The notes: a model not told the origin generated them from the sequence alone. Shown: positions 40,613-49,376, counted from the stretch's first letter. The stretch is 64,000 nt of DNA from JABDGM01 sp963738665 (GCA_963738665.1 CAVTXL010000001.1:1-64000), one strand, 5' to 3'. A program made the numbers and translations.

Positions 40613-41169
40613 CTAGTACAGATACGGCACCAGCGCCGCCACTTCCCGCTTGAACTGCCGATACTGATCACCAAATTCGCGCGTCAAAATCGCGTCTTCA
40701 CGGTTCAGCTTGACCACGACTGCCACGACGACGAGTGCCAATCCGATGAACGCATCCACGCTGCCGGCCACCAGCGCAGCTGCCCAAGAAGGCCGCTAAG
40801 AAGCCGGTGTAAATCGGATGCCGGACGATGCCGTAGGGCCCGCTGCGAACCAGCTCGTGCCCCTCCTTCAAGGTGATCGTCCCGCTCCAGTTGCGGCCCA
40901 GGTGAACACGGGCCCAAATGGCAAATGCCAGCCCGCCCGCCGTGAGCGCCATGCCGGTCCACTTGAGGGCGTGGCTTTCGTGCACTACGCCAAAATAGGG
41001 CGGCCAGTGGAACGTCAAATAAAACCCGATCGCCAACGGCAGCAGATGCTGCAGCCGCCCCAAGACACCTTCCGACGACTTCGTCGCCTTCACAAACCGC
41101 GGCGCTGACGAACCAGTACGCCGCCCAACCAAGCCACAAGATGCCATTCCAAGCTAGTAGAGGAATCAT
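40613..41169 (-). CDS. Isoprenylcysteine carboxyl methyltransferase-family membrane protein (two frameshifts)
   Basis: Frames join as MIPLLAWNGILWLGWAAYWF, then (after a break near 41095) LLPLAIGFYLTFHWPPYFG, MALTAGGLAFAIWARVHLGR, NWSGTITLKEGHELVRSGPY and GIVRHPIYTGFLAAFLG. After a second break near 40765 comes DAFIGLALVVVAVVVKLNRE, ending REFGDQYRQFKREVAALVPY and a TAG at 40613-40615. The HPIYTG and E..L...FG.QY.. motifs are the SAM-binding signature of ICMT/PEMT-like methyltransferases. About 185 residues, 4-5 helices. The substrate is unknown; it sits between the MfnD- and MfnF-like genes. Confidence 0.75.
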
Positions 41170-41313
41170 ACTATGGCCTCACGTGGCCGTTGAAGTTCGG
41201 TCGCACACCGCCCGGATTATCGTCTGACGGTCCAACGTGCGAAAGCCCAGAATGATGCCGTACAATCCCACTCCGCCTTGCAGAGATGTCGTATTTGCGC
41301 CGCTGCGCTACGA

Positions 41314-42328
41314 CTATCGAAAGCACACGTTGCCTTCGACGTCAAATTCCACTGGTCGATCATCAAATATGATGGAAGCGGTTTCACCGCGCGCGATTCG
41401 TACCATCGCTTCGGCCAAGCCGGTTTTCGCCGCCGCCCGCAAACCAACATAGGACGTTGTCAGCCGCGGGTTCACCTCGATCACCGCGTCCTCGCTGCCG
41501 TGCGGATCGCGGCCGAGAACCAGATCGACGCCGACGTACCCGGTCGTCGGTGGTAACGCCATAAGTGCTCGTTCGCCCAAGCGTATCGCCCGCTCGGCCA
41601 GGCCGGCCGCCAAGGGCAGTTCGCCGCCCTGATACCGAAAGCGGCCATCCTCGCTCAAACGCTGCTTCGTCGGCACGAGGGGCCTTCGCCTCGCCGGGCC
41701 GCAGAGAAACGCGACACTCGCCGGCATTCCCGGCATAAATCGCTCCAGCCGCCGCGGCCAGGCGTGCGGCGGCGGCGAATCGTGCGGCCCGCTGACGAGA
41801 TACGTATCTTGCGAGCCCGCCCCGTCGCGCGGCTTGATGACGGCCGGGTAGGTGAACTCGGCGGGCAACGGCTCGTCCGGTTCGAGTACGATTCCCGGCG
41901 GCACGTTCACGCAGGCGGCCGCCAATCGCTGCGCACGTCCGCTCTTTGTCGGCCGCGATGCGAATAAACTCACTGGATGGTGAAACTAACCGACCGCCGC
42001 AGCGCTCGACCGCCCGGGCCGCTTTCCAGAGGATATTGTCGAACTCCGGGGCCACGAGCAGCGTGGCATCGGCCGCCGCGGCCAGCCGCTCGAATTCATC
42101 ACGCTGACAACCGGCACTTTGCACGTCGACGATCTCGCAGCCAGGCAGTGCCAAGTTGAGCACCCGCGGATCGCGCAGCACCGTGATATGGCTTTCCGCG
42201 ATGCGGGCAAAGTCGGCCGCAACCGCCCCGAGCATCGCCGCCCCTTCGCGCACAAGCGACGCCGGCCACCCGGACGGCTGATCAACCAGTCCGCCGCCGG
42301 TCGCCCATTCGTACAGAAAGACCTGCAT
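41314..42328 (-). CDS. ATP-grasp ligase, MfnD-like (one frameshift)
   Basis: From ATG 42328: MQVFLYEWATGGGLVDQPSG, REGAAMLGAVAADFARIAE, ATLLVAPEFDNILWKAARAV and EFIRIAADKERT. A break near 41935 joins to AQRLAAACVNVPPGIVLEPD, TYPAVIKPRDGAGSQDTYLV, FMPGMPASVAFLCG, GYVGVDLVLGRDPHGSEDAV and IEVNPRLTTSYVGLR. VIKPRDGAGS and IEVNPRLTTSY are the ATP- and metal-binding parts of the ATP-grasp fold. The family includes archaeal MfnD (tyramine-glutamate ligase of methanofuran synthesis). About 338 residues. Beside the MfnF-like gene this is the main argument for methanofuran biosynthesis here. Confidence 0.7.
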
Positions 42329-42329
42329 C

Positions 42330-42410
42330 AGGAAAGCTCTCAGCTATCAGCCGTCAGCTTTCAGCCATTCAATTTGGCTGACAGCTGAGAGCTGAAAGCT
42401 GACGGCTTAA
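42330..42410. repeat. AGCTTTCAGC/GCTGAAAGCT hairpin repeat
   Basis: AGCTCTCAGCTATCAGCCGT and CAGCTTTCAGCC (42335-42366) face GGCTGACAGCTGAGAGCTG and AAAGCTGACGGC (42376-42406), a long imperfect hairpin between the MfnD-like start and the SufT-like stop. A shorter relative is at 8718-8741. Confidence 0.75.
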
Positions 42411-42724
42411 AAAATCCCCAACTGGTCCCGCGCTTCTTCGGTCATTCGGTCGGGCGTCCAGGGTGGGTCCATCACCAGCTTCACGTCCACCTCGCCCACG
42501 CCGTCCATCCGGCTGACGAAGTCCTTCGACTGCCCCAAAAGCTGCGGGCCCGCCGGACAAGCCGGGCTGGTCATCGTCATCTCGATGGCCACATTGCTCT
42601 TGCCGTCGGCCTGCTCGTCGATCTTGACGTCGTACACCAGCCCCAAGTCGATGATATTGACGAACAGCTCGGGATCGACGACCTGCTTGAGCGTTTCACG
42701 GACTTTATCTTCGGCGATGGGCAT
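42407..42724 (-). CDS. MIP18/SufT-like metal-sulfur cluster assembly protein
   Basis: 105-residue DUF59 protein: DKVRETLKQVVDPELFVNII, DLGLVYDVKID, AIEMTMTSPACPAGPQLLGQ and VKLVMDPPWTPDRMTEEARD. The TSPACP cysteine is the conserved residue of the PaaD/SufT/MIP18 family, which helps mature iron-sulfur proteins. It lies on the same strand as, and downstream of, the Rieske and suf genes, fitting a role in Fe-S maturation, but it is 490 bp from the nearest of them with an opposing gene between. Confidence 0.8.
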   Translation of the reverse strand: MPIAEDKVRETLKQVVDPELFVNIIDLGLVYDVKIDEQADGKSNVAIEMTMTSPACPAGPQLLGQSKDFVSRMDGVGEVDVKLVMDPPWTPDRMTEEARDQLGIF

Positions 42725-42829
42725 GGCTGGTGTTCCTCCTCCTCGGCTCTATCATTCTATACTATAGAAACACAGTCCCGGAGAAAAGCGAACCAAGTTA
42801 TTGAGCTTCTTATGTCTCAGGAGAAGTCG

Positions 42830-43222
42830 ATGAAAATTCAGGAATTAACACCCGAGCTCCGCTCAAGGGTTGCAAAATTCCGCTGGGATCGGTTTATCGA
42901 AAAGCATGAAGGCCCCGAAGATTGGACGTACGATCTCAAAGACGACTTTGTGGAATTCATGAGCATCGACGGCTTCGACGTACTGCTGCCAATCGATAAA
43001 CTGAATCACGCTAATGTGATCATCGATCGGTGCCTGCCGTCGCGAGATGGCGAAACGTTGACAATATTCTTACACGACAGGTCGTACTATGAGGATAACG
43101 GCATGGACATGTTGGCCGGCCGTCTAGCTGTGTGCGAGAAAATTCCGGAACAAAATTGGTATATCGCTATTGTCTACCACGAGTGCTGGATCAATCGGCT
43201 TGACTCCAAGGCTAGCAATTAA
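42830..43222 (+). CDS. Hypothetical cytoplasmic protein
   Basis: 130 residues from ATG 42830, chosen because AGGAG lies 7 nt upstream; an ATG at 42812 has no SD. Sequence features are ELTPELRSRVAKFRWDRFIE, DDFVEFMSIDGFDVLLPIDK, ETLTIFLHDRSYYEDNGMDM and WYIAIVYHECWINRL: mixed, soluble, acidic. No family recognised and no membrane segment or signal. Alone on the plus strand in a minus-strand region and overlaps the end of the Rieske gene by 11 bp (convergent). Lower GC than its neighbours, so it may be a recent arrival. Confidence 0.65.
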   Translation: MKIQELTPELRSRVAKFRWDRFIEKHEGPEDWTYDLKDDFVEFMSIDGFDVLLPIDKLNHANVIIDRCLPSRDGETLTIFLHDRSYYEDNGMDMLAGRLAVCEKIPEQNWYIAIVYHECWINRLDSKASN

Positions 43223-43532
43223 TACGTACGAAAACTTGTTCGCCCTCTACTTTCACCTCATGCGCCAGCGTCGGCTTCGTCGCCGGCATCGTCAGGGCGG
43301 CGCCCGTTTTGATATCGAACTTGGCCCCGTGGCGGGGGCAGGCGATCGTGCCGTGGGCCGCATCGAGCGGGCCCTCGCTCAAGGGCCCACCGTCGTGCGT
43401 GCAGACGTCGTCGAGCGCATACCAGCGGCCGGCTGCGTGGACCAGCACGATCAGTCGCTCGTCGACCTCGACTAGCATTTTGCCGGGGTCGGGCACTTCG
43501 TTCATATTGGCGACGGCGACGAAGCCAGGCAT
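43212..43532 (-). CDS. Rieske-type [2Fe-2S] ferredoxin
   Basis: 106 residues: GFVAVANMNEVPDPGKMLVE, WYALDDVCTHDGGPLSEGPL, GTIACPRHGAKFDIKTGAAL. The CTHxG and CPxHGAxF motifs bind a Rieske cluster through two Cys and two His. It is the soluble small-ferredoxin type (NirD/dioxygenase-ferredoxin-like). Small Rieske genes of this kind are common in suf operons, where this one also lies (downstream of sufD), suggesting a client or electron donor for cluster assembly. Confidence 0.9.
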   Translation of the reverse strand: MPGFVAVANMNEVPDPGKMLVEVDERLIVLVHAAGRWYALDDVCTHDGGPLSEGPLDAAHGTIACPRHGAKFDIKTGAALTMPATKPTLAHEVKVEGEQVFVRINC

Positions 43533-43611
43533 GGCTGAATGAGAATACGTTTAACAGAAAAATTGCTCTATAACCCAACGGGATGCGCCGCGAGGAAGTA
43601 AGCTAACCAAA

Positions 43612-43857
43612 CTACCTGGACCAATGCACCGATTGAAGCTCCAAGCCACGGTGCCGGAGTAGATTGAACAATCCTGCCCCAATGCTGGCCCCACTCCCGA
43701 ACCACAATACGAATGCTAGTGCGGTTCCCCCCGGAGGAGGACCCATCAAATCGCGAATAACCGCGTAATCAAAATAGACCTGAACAACGGCTAGCCCGAC
43801 CGCAACGAGCGCAGTGCTGAACAACATCTGCTTCAATGAGAACTGTGGCCTGCGCAT
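43612..43857 (-). CDS. Small membrane protein, MRRPQFSLK family
   Basis: 81 residues from ATG 43857 (MRRPQFSLKQMLFSTALVAV). Two helices: MLFSTALVAVGLAVVQVYF and ALAFVLWFGSGASIGAGLF. The basic MRRPQFSL start is a recurring N terminus of planctomycete membrane proteins of unknown function. An upstream in-frame ATG at 43905 is less likely. Lies between the Rieske gene and sufD. Confidence 0.6.
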   Translation of the reverse strand: MRRPQFSLKQMLFSTALVAVGLAVVQVYFDYAVIRDLMGPPPGGTALAFVLWFGSGASIGAGLFNLLRHRGLELQSVHWSR

Positions 43858-43920
43858 CAACCAAAAGTAAAATGGATGCCGCCGCGATGTTTGATATAAC
43901 CACAATAGATTGGTATAGCA

Positions 43921-43975
43921 CTAAATCCGTTAGTCATTCAATCGTTCTATCATCCAGTCATTCTGTCGTCTATTC
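43921..43975. repeat. Low-complexity CATTC repeat
   Basis: AGTCATTCAATCGTTCTATC and ATCCAGTCATTCTGTCGTCT: tandem short CATTC/GTTCT strings of a type often scattered in planctomycete intergenic DNA. No function seen. Confidence 0.5.
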
Positions 43976-44186
43976 ATTCTGCCGAAAACTGAAGCCACGA
44001 ACCAGCGACAAAGAGAACTACGCCGATCGCCAGCAGCACCAACCCTCGCTTGAGCGAGCTCGCCGAGCGGCGCCGTTCGTCGATTCGACCCGATACGACA
44101 ACGCGCATGCCACCGGCGCTCATCCACAAGCCAGGTAGCACCATTACCAGCCCGATCAGCCGCAGAATGTTGCCGACAATCTCCAT
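43974..44186 (-). CDS. Small two-helix membrane protein
   Basis: 70 residues: a first helix NILRLIGLVMVLPGLWMSAG, a basic loop SGRIDERRRSASSLKRG and a second helix LVLLAIGVVLFVAGSWLQFS. No family recognised. It lies downstream of sufD and may share its transcript, though a repeat lies between. Confidence 0.55.
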   Translation of the reverse strand: MEIVGNILRLIGLVMVLPGLWMSAGGMRVVVSGRIDERRRSASSLKRGLVLLAIGVVLFVAGSWLQFSAE

Positions 44187-44227
44187 CCAGTCGTTCTACT
44201 TCACTCGGTTCAAGCGCCGGCCATCGT

Positions 44228-44308
44228 AGTCATCTCGCTCCGTTCGACTGAGCTCACGGCTGAAGCCGCGAGATGACCACCGCTCGCAGAGCAAGCGGCC
44301 GACCACTG
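44228..44308. repeat. CTCGCTCCGTTCG...GCGAGATGA dispersed hairpin
   Basis: CATCTCGCTCCGTTCGACTG with CTGAAGCCGCGAGATGAC forms a hairpin (ATCTCGC/GCGAGAT). The same order of words occurs at 30371-30455. Position just after the sufD stop would suit a terminator. Confidence 0.65.
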
Positions 44309-44309
44309 C

Positions 44310-45647
44310 TCACGCCGCGGCCGTCTCCTCGATCGCGCTCACCCGCCGGCCGATCGCCTCGCCCAGCGCCTCGCGGACGCTTTCGATCGTGATCCGATCG
44401 AACACCTGCTGAAAGAACCCGGCCACGATCATCCGCACCGCCTCACGCCGTGTCAGGCCGCGGGTCATCGCGTAAAACAACTGCATATCGTCAACCCGGC
44501 CGCTCGTGCTGCCGTGCGTGCAGCGGACATCATCCGCTTCGATCTCGAGGCCCGGAATCGAATCGGCCCGCGCGTTGCGCGACAGCATCAGGTTGTCATT
44601 CCGCTGGTAGCCGTCGGTTCGCTGGGCATTACGATCGACTTTAATCATGCCCCGCCACACGGTACGTGAGCGATCTTGCAGAGCCGCTTTATACAACAGA
44701 TCGCTCTTGCAATACGGCGCCTGATGATGCTGGTGCGTGTTATAAGCCAAGTGCTGGCGGCCCTCGGTGAACATCACGCCGTTCACCTGTACTTCGGCGT
44801 CCGGGCCAATCATCGCCACGTGCTGGTTCACCTTGGCCAGCTTCGCGCCCAGCGCGCCGATCGTCCACTGCAGCCGGCCCTCGCGGGCGACGGCTGCCTT
44901 TTGATGGGCGAAGTGCCACACCTCATGGCCCCAATTCTGCAAATTCACATACCGCAGAAACGCGCCCGGCTCCACGATCAATTCAATCGACCCGCAGTGG
45001 AGTCCGCCGCTCTCCGATTGCGTGCTGGCGGTTTCCGAGAGCATCGTCGCCTCAGCCCCATCGGCCAAAATGATGAGCGTCTTGCCAAAATCGACGCCGC
45101 CCGGCGCCAGCGCCGACAGCGAATGCAGCGGCTCAGTAATGCGAACGCCCTCGGGGACGTAGAGCAGCGTCCCGCCACTCCAGCAGGCCGCGTGCAGTGC
45201 CGAAAACTTGTCTTTGAACGGATCGACGACGCGCCGCTCAAAGTAAGGCCGCAACAAGTTGCCATGCTCGCAGACAAGCTCGTCAAGGCTGCCAAACAAA
45301 ACGCCCGCTTGCTTCCACTTCTCGGCAAGGCCCGCTTCAACGGGCTGGCTATTGAGTGCCGCAGCCCGCCCGCCCAATGCAACGCCTGCAGCTAGCAGAG
45401 CGTGCGGCAGCGAAATCTCGAGCGCCGGCTCGCCCGGCGCTGTCGGCATCGGGAAGCGATCGAGCTTGAACAACCGAATATCGGTTCGCATCCACTCTTC
45501 GTCGCGATTCGACGGCCACGGCAGCTCGTCGAACTTCTTCCACGCCACGCGGCGCATCTCGACGAGCCACGCCGGCTCATTGCGCCGAGCGAGAAAGCTG
45601 GCAAAAGACTCCTTCGTAAAACCAGTCGGTGCGGCAACGGTAGACAT
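44310..45647 (-). CDS. sufD: Fe-S cluster assembly protein SufD
   Basis: Partner of SufB and SufC in the SufBC(2)D scaffold. 445 residues from ATG 45647 (MSTVAAPTGFTKESFASFL). Family markers: EEWMRTDIRLFKLDRFP, FSALHAACWSGGTLLYVPEG, LIILADGAEATMLSETAST, YNTHQHHQAPYCKSDLLYKA and RCTHGSTSGRVDDMQLFYAM with TRGLTRREAVRMIVAGFF. An upstream extension of the frame is unlike the family. It is separated from sufB by an Uma2-type gene, which is unusual. Confidence 0.92.
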   Translation of the reverse strand: MSTVAAPTGFTKESFASFLARRNEPAWLVEMRRVAWKKFDELPWPSNRDEEWMRTDIRLFKLDRFPMPTAPGEPALEISLPHALLAAGVALGGRAAALNSQPVEAGLAEKWKQAGVLFGSLDELVCEHGNLLRPYFERRVVDPFKDKFSALHAACWSGGTLLYVPEGVRITEPLHSLSALAPGGVDFGKTLIILADGAEATMLSETASTQSESGGLHCGSIELIVEPGAFLRYVNLQNWGHEVWHFAHQKAAVAREGRLQWTIGALGAKLAKVNQHVAMIGPDAEVQVNGVMFTEGRQHLAYNTHQHHQAPYCKSDLLYKAALQDRSRTVWRGMIKVDRNAQRTDGYQRNDNLMLSRNARADSIPGLEIEADDVRCTHGSTSGRVDDMQLFYAMTRGLTRREAVRMIVAGFFQQVFDRITIESVREALGEAIGRRVSAIEETAAA

Positions 45648-45681
45648 CGGCCCCTGCATAAACCTTCCAGATAGTGACGCC

Positions 45682-46236
45682 TCAAGCAAATAGTTCATCG
45701 ACTGGAAATGTCCAGCCCGGCACCGCCGGCTCGGCTTCGGCAATTTGGCCTTTGCGATAGACCGTCGGCGCGTCGGGTGAATCGGCCGAACACTTGCAAA
45801 CCACGTCTTCACCCAGCGGGTTCACATCCCAAACGACTTTGGCGCCGGCGGCAAAATAGTCGGCTCGTTTATCTGCCATTTCGAGTTCGGCCGTTTTGCC
45901 ATAGTCGTTTTCGCTGCGGACTTCCACGGCGAAAACTGGCGCTTCACTCAAGAACTTCATTCCCGTACGGGGACCAGTATAATACGCCGCATCGGGGGAA
46001 AACGACTTGCGATGTGGAAGATCGACTAGAAATGCTGCGTTGTCGCCATAAGCGCGTCCGCCGAATTGTCGAGCATACGCCCGTAAACTTACATAAATCT
46101 CTCCCGAGACGCTCCACGGCGTGTCCTCCGTCGGACTCATCATCACGATCCGCCCCCCAACGATCTCAGCCTTGCCCGGAACTTTGTACAGCTCCGCAAT
46201 CAACTGCTCCGTAAGTGCATCAGTGACCGTACTCAT
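45682..46236 (-). CDS. Uma2-family (DUF820) putative endonuclease
   Basis: 184 residues of the PD-(D/E)XK-like Uma2 family: YKVPGKAEIVGGRIVMMSPT, RKSFSPDAAYYTGPRTGMKF, APVFAVEVRSENDYG and KRADYFAAGAKVVWDVNP. The SPD, EVRS and KxxxY elements fit the nuclease-like active site (D, E, then K). These genes are very numerous in planctomycetes and cyanobacteria, and their role is unknown. Odd here: the gene sits inside the suf operon, 26 bp from sufB and 34 bp from sufD, in the same orientation, as though co-transcribed. Confidence 0.85.
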   Translation of the reverse strand: MSTVTDALTEQLIAELYKVPGKAEIVGGRIVMMSPTEDTPWSVSGEIYVSLRAYARQFGGRAYGDNAAFLVDLPHRKSFSPDAAYYTGPRTGMKFLSEAPVFAVEVRSENDYGKTAELEMADKRADYFAAGAKVVWDVNPLGEDVVCKCSADSPDAPTVYRKGQIAEAEPAVPGWTFPVDELFA

Positions 46237-46262
46237 GTAAAGTCTCAGCTCACGGCCGACGC

Positions 46263-47678
46263 TTACCCCACGCTTCCTTCCATCTGCAGCTCAATCAGCC
46301 GGTTCATCTCGACGGCGTATTCCATCGGGAGTTCCTTCACCAACGGCTCGATGAAGCCGCTGACGATCATCGAGCTGGCCTCGGCCTCGGTCAGGCCGCG
46401 GCTTTGCAAGTAAAACAGCTGCTCCTCGCCGATCCGCGAAACACTGGCCTCGTGCTCGACCTGCACGTCCTGTTCTTCCACTTCGATATACGGATACGTG
46501 TCGCTCCGGCTGGCCGGGTCGAGAATCAATGCATCGCAGACGACGTTGCTCTTCGAGCCGACCGCCCCGTCCTGCACCTTGCACAGGCCCCGGTAGCTGC
46601 TGCGGCCGCCATTCTTCGAAATGCTCTTCGAAATAATGCGGCTCTTGGTGTGCGGGGCGCAGTGCACGACCTTCGCCCCCGCGTCCTGGTGCTGCCCCTT
46701 CGACGCGAACGCGATCGATAGTATCTCCCCGCGGGCGCCCGGCTCCATCATGTACACCGCCGGGTACTTCATCGTCAGCCGGCTCCCCAGGTTGCCGTCG
46801 ATCCACTCCATCAGGGAGTCGCCATAAGCGACCGCCCGCTTGGTGACCAGGTTGTAGATGTTGTTGGCCCAGTTCTGGATCGTCGTGTATCGGCAGCGGG
46901 CGCCTCGGCGGACGATGATCTCCACCACGGCCGAGTGCAGGCTCTCGCTCGAGTACATCGGGGCCGTGCAGCCCTCGACATAATGCACCTCGGCCCCTTC
47001 ATCCACGATGATCAGAGTCCGCTCGAACTGCCCCATCCGCTCGGCATTGATGCGGAAATAAGCCTGCAGGGGGAACTCTATCTTCACGCCTTTTGGCACG
47101 TAGATGAACGAACCGCCCGACCACACGGCCGAGTTCAGCGCGGCGAACTTGTTGTCGGCCGGCGGAATGATCGAGCCGAGGTACTCGCGCACCAAGTCGC
47201 CATGCTCGCGGACGGCGGTGTCGGTGTCGGTGAAAATAACGCCCTTGTTGCCCAGCTCCTCCTTCAGCGAGCCGTACACGACTTCGCTCTCGAACTGCGC
47301 CTTGACGCCCGCCAAAAACTTCTTCTCGGCCTCGGGAATTCCCAGCTTGTCGAACGTCTCCTTGATCTCCGGCGGGACGTCGTCCCAGGTCTTGCCTTGG
47401 TGCTCGGTCGGCTTCAGGTAGTAGTAGATATCCTGAAAATCAATGCCGATGTTGCCCCCCCACCGCGGCATCGGCTTCGACTCGAACACCTCCAGTGACC
47501 GCAGCCGGAAATCGCGCATCCAGGCCGGCTCCCGCTTCATCTCCGAAATCTCGGCGACGATGTGCTGGCTCAGCCCCTGCCTGGCCTTGAAGATGCCCGT
47601 AGTGGGAGTGACGAAGTCGTACTTATTAATCTCGCCGAACACGTCCTGTTCGGTCGGTGTAAGCAAATCAGTAGCCAT
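46263..47678 (-). CDS. sufB: Fe-S cluster assembly protein SufB
   Basis: Scaffold subunit on which clusters are built. 471 residues from ATG 47678 (MATDLLTPTEQDVFGEINKY). Family markers: GIDFQDIYYYLKPTEHQGKT, VFNT-like region GVIFTDTDTAVREHGDLVRE, SAVWSGGSFIYVPKGVKIEF, EGCTAPMYSSESLHSAVVEI, KVVHCAPHTKSRIISKSISK, SNVVCDALILDPASRSDTYP and VSRIGEEQLFYLQSRGLTEA. Conserved cysteines (EGCTAP; VVCDAL) used in cluster assembly are present. An upstream extension of the frame is repeat DNA. Confidence 0.95.
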   Translation of the reverse strand: MATDLLTPTEQDVFGEINKYDFVTPTTGIFKARQGLSQHIVAEISEMKREPAWMRDFRLRSLEVFESKPMPRWGGNIGIDFQDIYYYLKPTEHQGKTWDDVPPEIKETFDKLGIPEAEKKFLAGVKAQFESEVVYGSLKEELGNKGVIFTDTDTAVREHGDLVREYLGSIIPPADNKFAALNSAVWSGGSFIYVPKGVKIEFPLQAYFRINAERMGQFERTLIIVDEGAEVHYVEGCTAPMYSSESLHSAVVEIIVRRGARCRYTTIQNWANNIYNLVTKRAVAYGDSLMEWIDGNLGSRLTMKYPAVYMMEPGARGEILSIAFASKGQHQDAGAKVVHCAPHTKSRIISKSISKNGGRSSYRGLCKVQDGAVGSKSNVVCDALILDPASRSDTYPYIEVEEQDVQVEHEASVSRIGEEQLFYLQSRGLTEAEASSMIVSGFIEPLVKELPMEYAVEMNRLIELQMEGSVG

Positions 47679-47689
47679 GATGAAAAATC

Positions 47690-47832
47690 CCTCGTTCCCA
47701 CGCTCTGCGATGGAATGCGCTCTTGGCCGCTCTGCGGCCCGTGTCAAAAAAGTTTAACCTGTTTCCTTTGCTTCGTTTCACCCGACGCAGAGCGTCGAGC
47801 ATCGACGTTCCCCACGCACTGCGTGGAAAGGA
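47690..47832. repeat. Large dispersed repeat between sufC and sufB
   Basis: CTCGTTCCCACGCTCTGCGA at 47692-47711, CTTGGCCGCTCTGCGGCCCG at 47722-47741, CGACGCAGAGCGTCGAGCAT at 47784-47803 and GTTCCCCACGCACTGCGTGG at 47807-47826. The word order parallels 23247-23376. It fills the whole sufC-sufB gap inside an otherwise compact operon. Confidence 0.75.
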
Positions 47833-47836
47833 GTTC

Positions 47837-48658
47837 TTAAGCTGCCCCTACCGCCTGCTTGGCCGCCATTTCTTTCTCGACGGCCGCGTCCTCCGGATGC
47901 GACGCGCGGATCCGATCGTAACCCTCGGTGTACAGTTCCTGGGCCAGCTCCAGACCGCCCGTCTCGACGATCCGCCCGCCCAGCATCACGTGTGTGAAAT
48001 CGGGCGTGTTGTGGTCAAGCAGCTTATCGTGGTGCGTGATGATCAAGATGCCCATCTGGTCGCCGCCGATCTCTGCGATGCTCTGGCTGGCCAATTTCAC
48101 CGCATCGACGTCTAGGCCGCTGTCGGTCTCGTCGAGAATTGCAAACTTCGGCCGCAGCATGGCCATCTGCAAAATCTCGGCCCGCTTCATCTCGCCCCCC
48201 GAAAAGCCGTCGTTCACGTAGCGACGGGCGAACTCTTCATCCATCCGCAACTGCGACATCTTTTCCTTCAGCTCCTTGCGAAACTCGCGCATTGAAATCA
48301 GTTGCTCGCCCTCCTTGCGGTCCGGGTTGCGAACGTTGGTCGAAGCGTGCCGCAAAAAGTCGGCCATTTTTACGCCCGGGATCGCCATCGGCCGCTGAAA
48401 GGCCATGAAAATTCCGTGCCGGGCCCGCGCGGTCGCGTCCCACTCGACGATGTTCTCGCCGTTGAGCTCGATCGTGCCCTCGGTGATTTCGTAGTTCGGA
48501 TGACCCATGATTGCCCCGGCCAGCGTGCTCTTGCCCGACCCGTTCGGCCCCATCAAGGCGTGCGTCTCGCCGCGGCGGATCGTCATGTTCACGCCGTTGA
48601 GGATCGGTTTCCCCTCGACAGCAACGTGCAGGTTCTTAATGGAAAGTGTTTCGGTCAT
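47837..48658 (-). CDS. sufC: Fe-S cluster assembly ATPase SufC
   Basis: ABC-type ATPase that drives the SufBCD complex. 273 residues: Walker A GPNGSGKSTLAGAIMG, Q-loop IFMAFQRPMAIPG, signature DGFSGGEMKRAEILQMAM, Walker B FAILDETDSGLDVDAVK and switch His ILIITHHDKLLD. The C terminus has a short Ala/Lys-rich tail beyond usual SufC. Second member of the operon after nuoB. Confidence 0.95.
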   Translation of the reverse strand: MTETLSIKNLHVAVEGKPILNGVNMTIRRGETHALMGPNGSGKSTLAGAIMGHPNYEITEGTIELNGENIVEWDATARARHGIFMAFQRPMAIPGVKMADFLRHASTNVRNPDRKEGEQLISMREFRKELKEKMSQLRMDEEFARRYVNDGFSGGEMKRAEILQMAMLRPKFAILDETDSGLDVDAVKLASQSIAEIGGDQMGILIITHHDKLLDHNTPDFTHVMLGGRIVETGGLELAQELYTEGYDRIRASHPEDAAVEKEMAAKQAVGAA

Positions 48659-48734
48659 CGAACAGTTGTTAGTTGATAGTGGTTAGTGGATCGCAATTCG
48701 ACGAGGAAAGCCGCGATGCTACGCATCGTCGGCC

Positions 48735-49376
48735 TCACGCAATAATCTTCTGGTGATCAAACATCGGCTCATTATCCGCCGGGGCCGCCACGTAGCCGCT
48801 ATGGTGCGGCACCGGCAGCTCGTCGTCGATCTTCGTGCCCAGCTCCCAAGTACCTGCCGAACCAGCCAGCTTGTTCATGCGATGTCCCTTGATCTTGTCC
48901 TGAATTCGCATCAGGCCCTCCAGCAGCGATTCGGGCCGCGGAGGGCAACCCGGCACGTACACGTCCACCGGCACCACCAGGTCCACGCCCTTCACTACGT
49001 GGTAACCGTACTTGAAGTATGGCCCACCGCCGACAGTGCAGGCCCCCATCGCGATTACAAACTTCGGATCGGGCATCATGTTGTAAAGCCGCCGCACCCG
49101 GCTGGCCATCTTGTACGTCACCGTGCCGGCGACGATCATCAAATCGGCCTGCCGCGGCGTCGCCCGAAACGCGCCGGCGCCGAAACGGTCCAGGTCAAAT
49201 CGACTGGCCCCAGCCGCCATCATCTCGATCGCACAGCACGCCAGCCCAAACGTCAGCGGCCACACGCTCGATTGCCGAGCCCAGTTGATCGCCTGCTCGA
49301 CCGTCGTCGTAAACACGTTTTCCTCAAACCGGCCCTCAATCCATGGCTGGCCCAAGCCATTCGATGTAGTCCCCAT
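48735..49376 (-). CDS. nuoB: NADH-quinone oxidoreductase subunit B-like protein
   Basis: 213 residues from ATG 49376. Complex I subunit B family, which carries the N2 [4Fe-4S] cluster: TFGLACCAIEMMAAGASRFD (tandem Cys), FVIAMGACTVGGGPYFKYG and VPVDVYVPGCPPRPESLLEG supply four Cys. The C terminus includes LPVPHHSGYVAAPADNEPMF. No other complex I gene is nearby, and the gene lies between sufR and sufC on the same strand. It could be an ordinary nuoB displaced from its operon or a paralogue used in another Fe-S complex; an alignment could tell. Confidence 0.88.
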   Translation of the reverse strand: MGTTSNGLGQPWIEGRFEENVFTTTVEQAINWARQSSVWPLTFGLACCAIEMMAAGASRFDLDRFGAGAFRATPRQADLMIVAGTVTYKMASRVRRLYNMMPDPKFVIAMGACTVGGGPYFKYGYHVVKGVDLVVPVDVYVPGCPPRPESLLEGLMRIQDKIKGHRMNKLAGSAGTWELGTKIDDELPVPHHSGYVAAPADNEPMFDHQKIIA

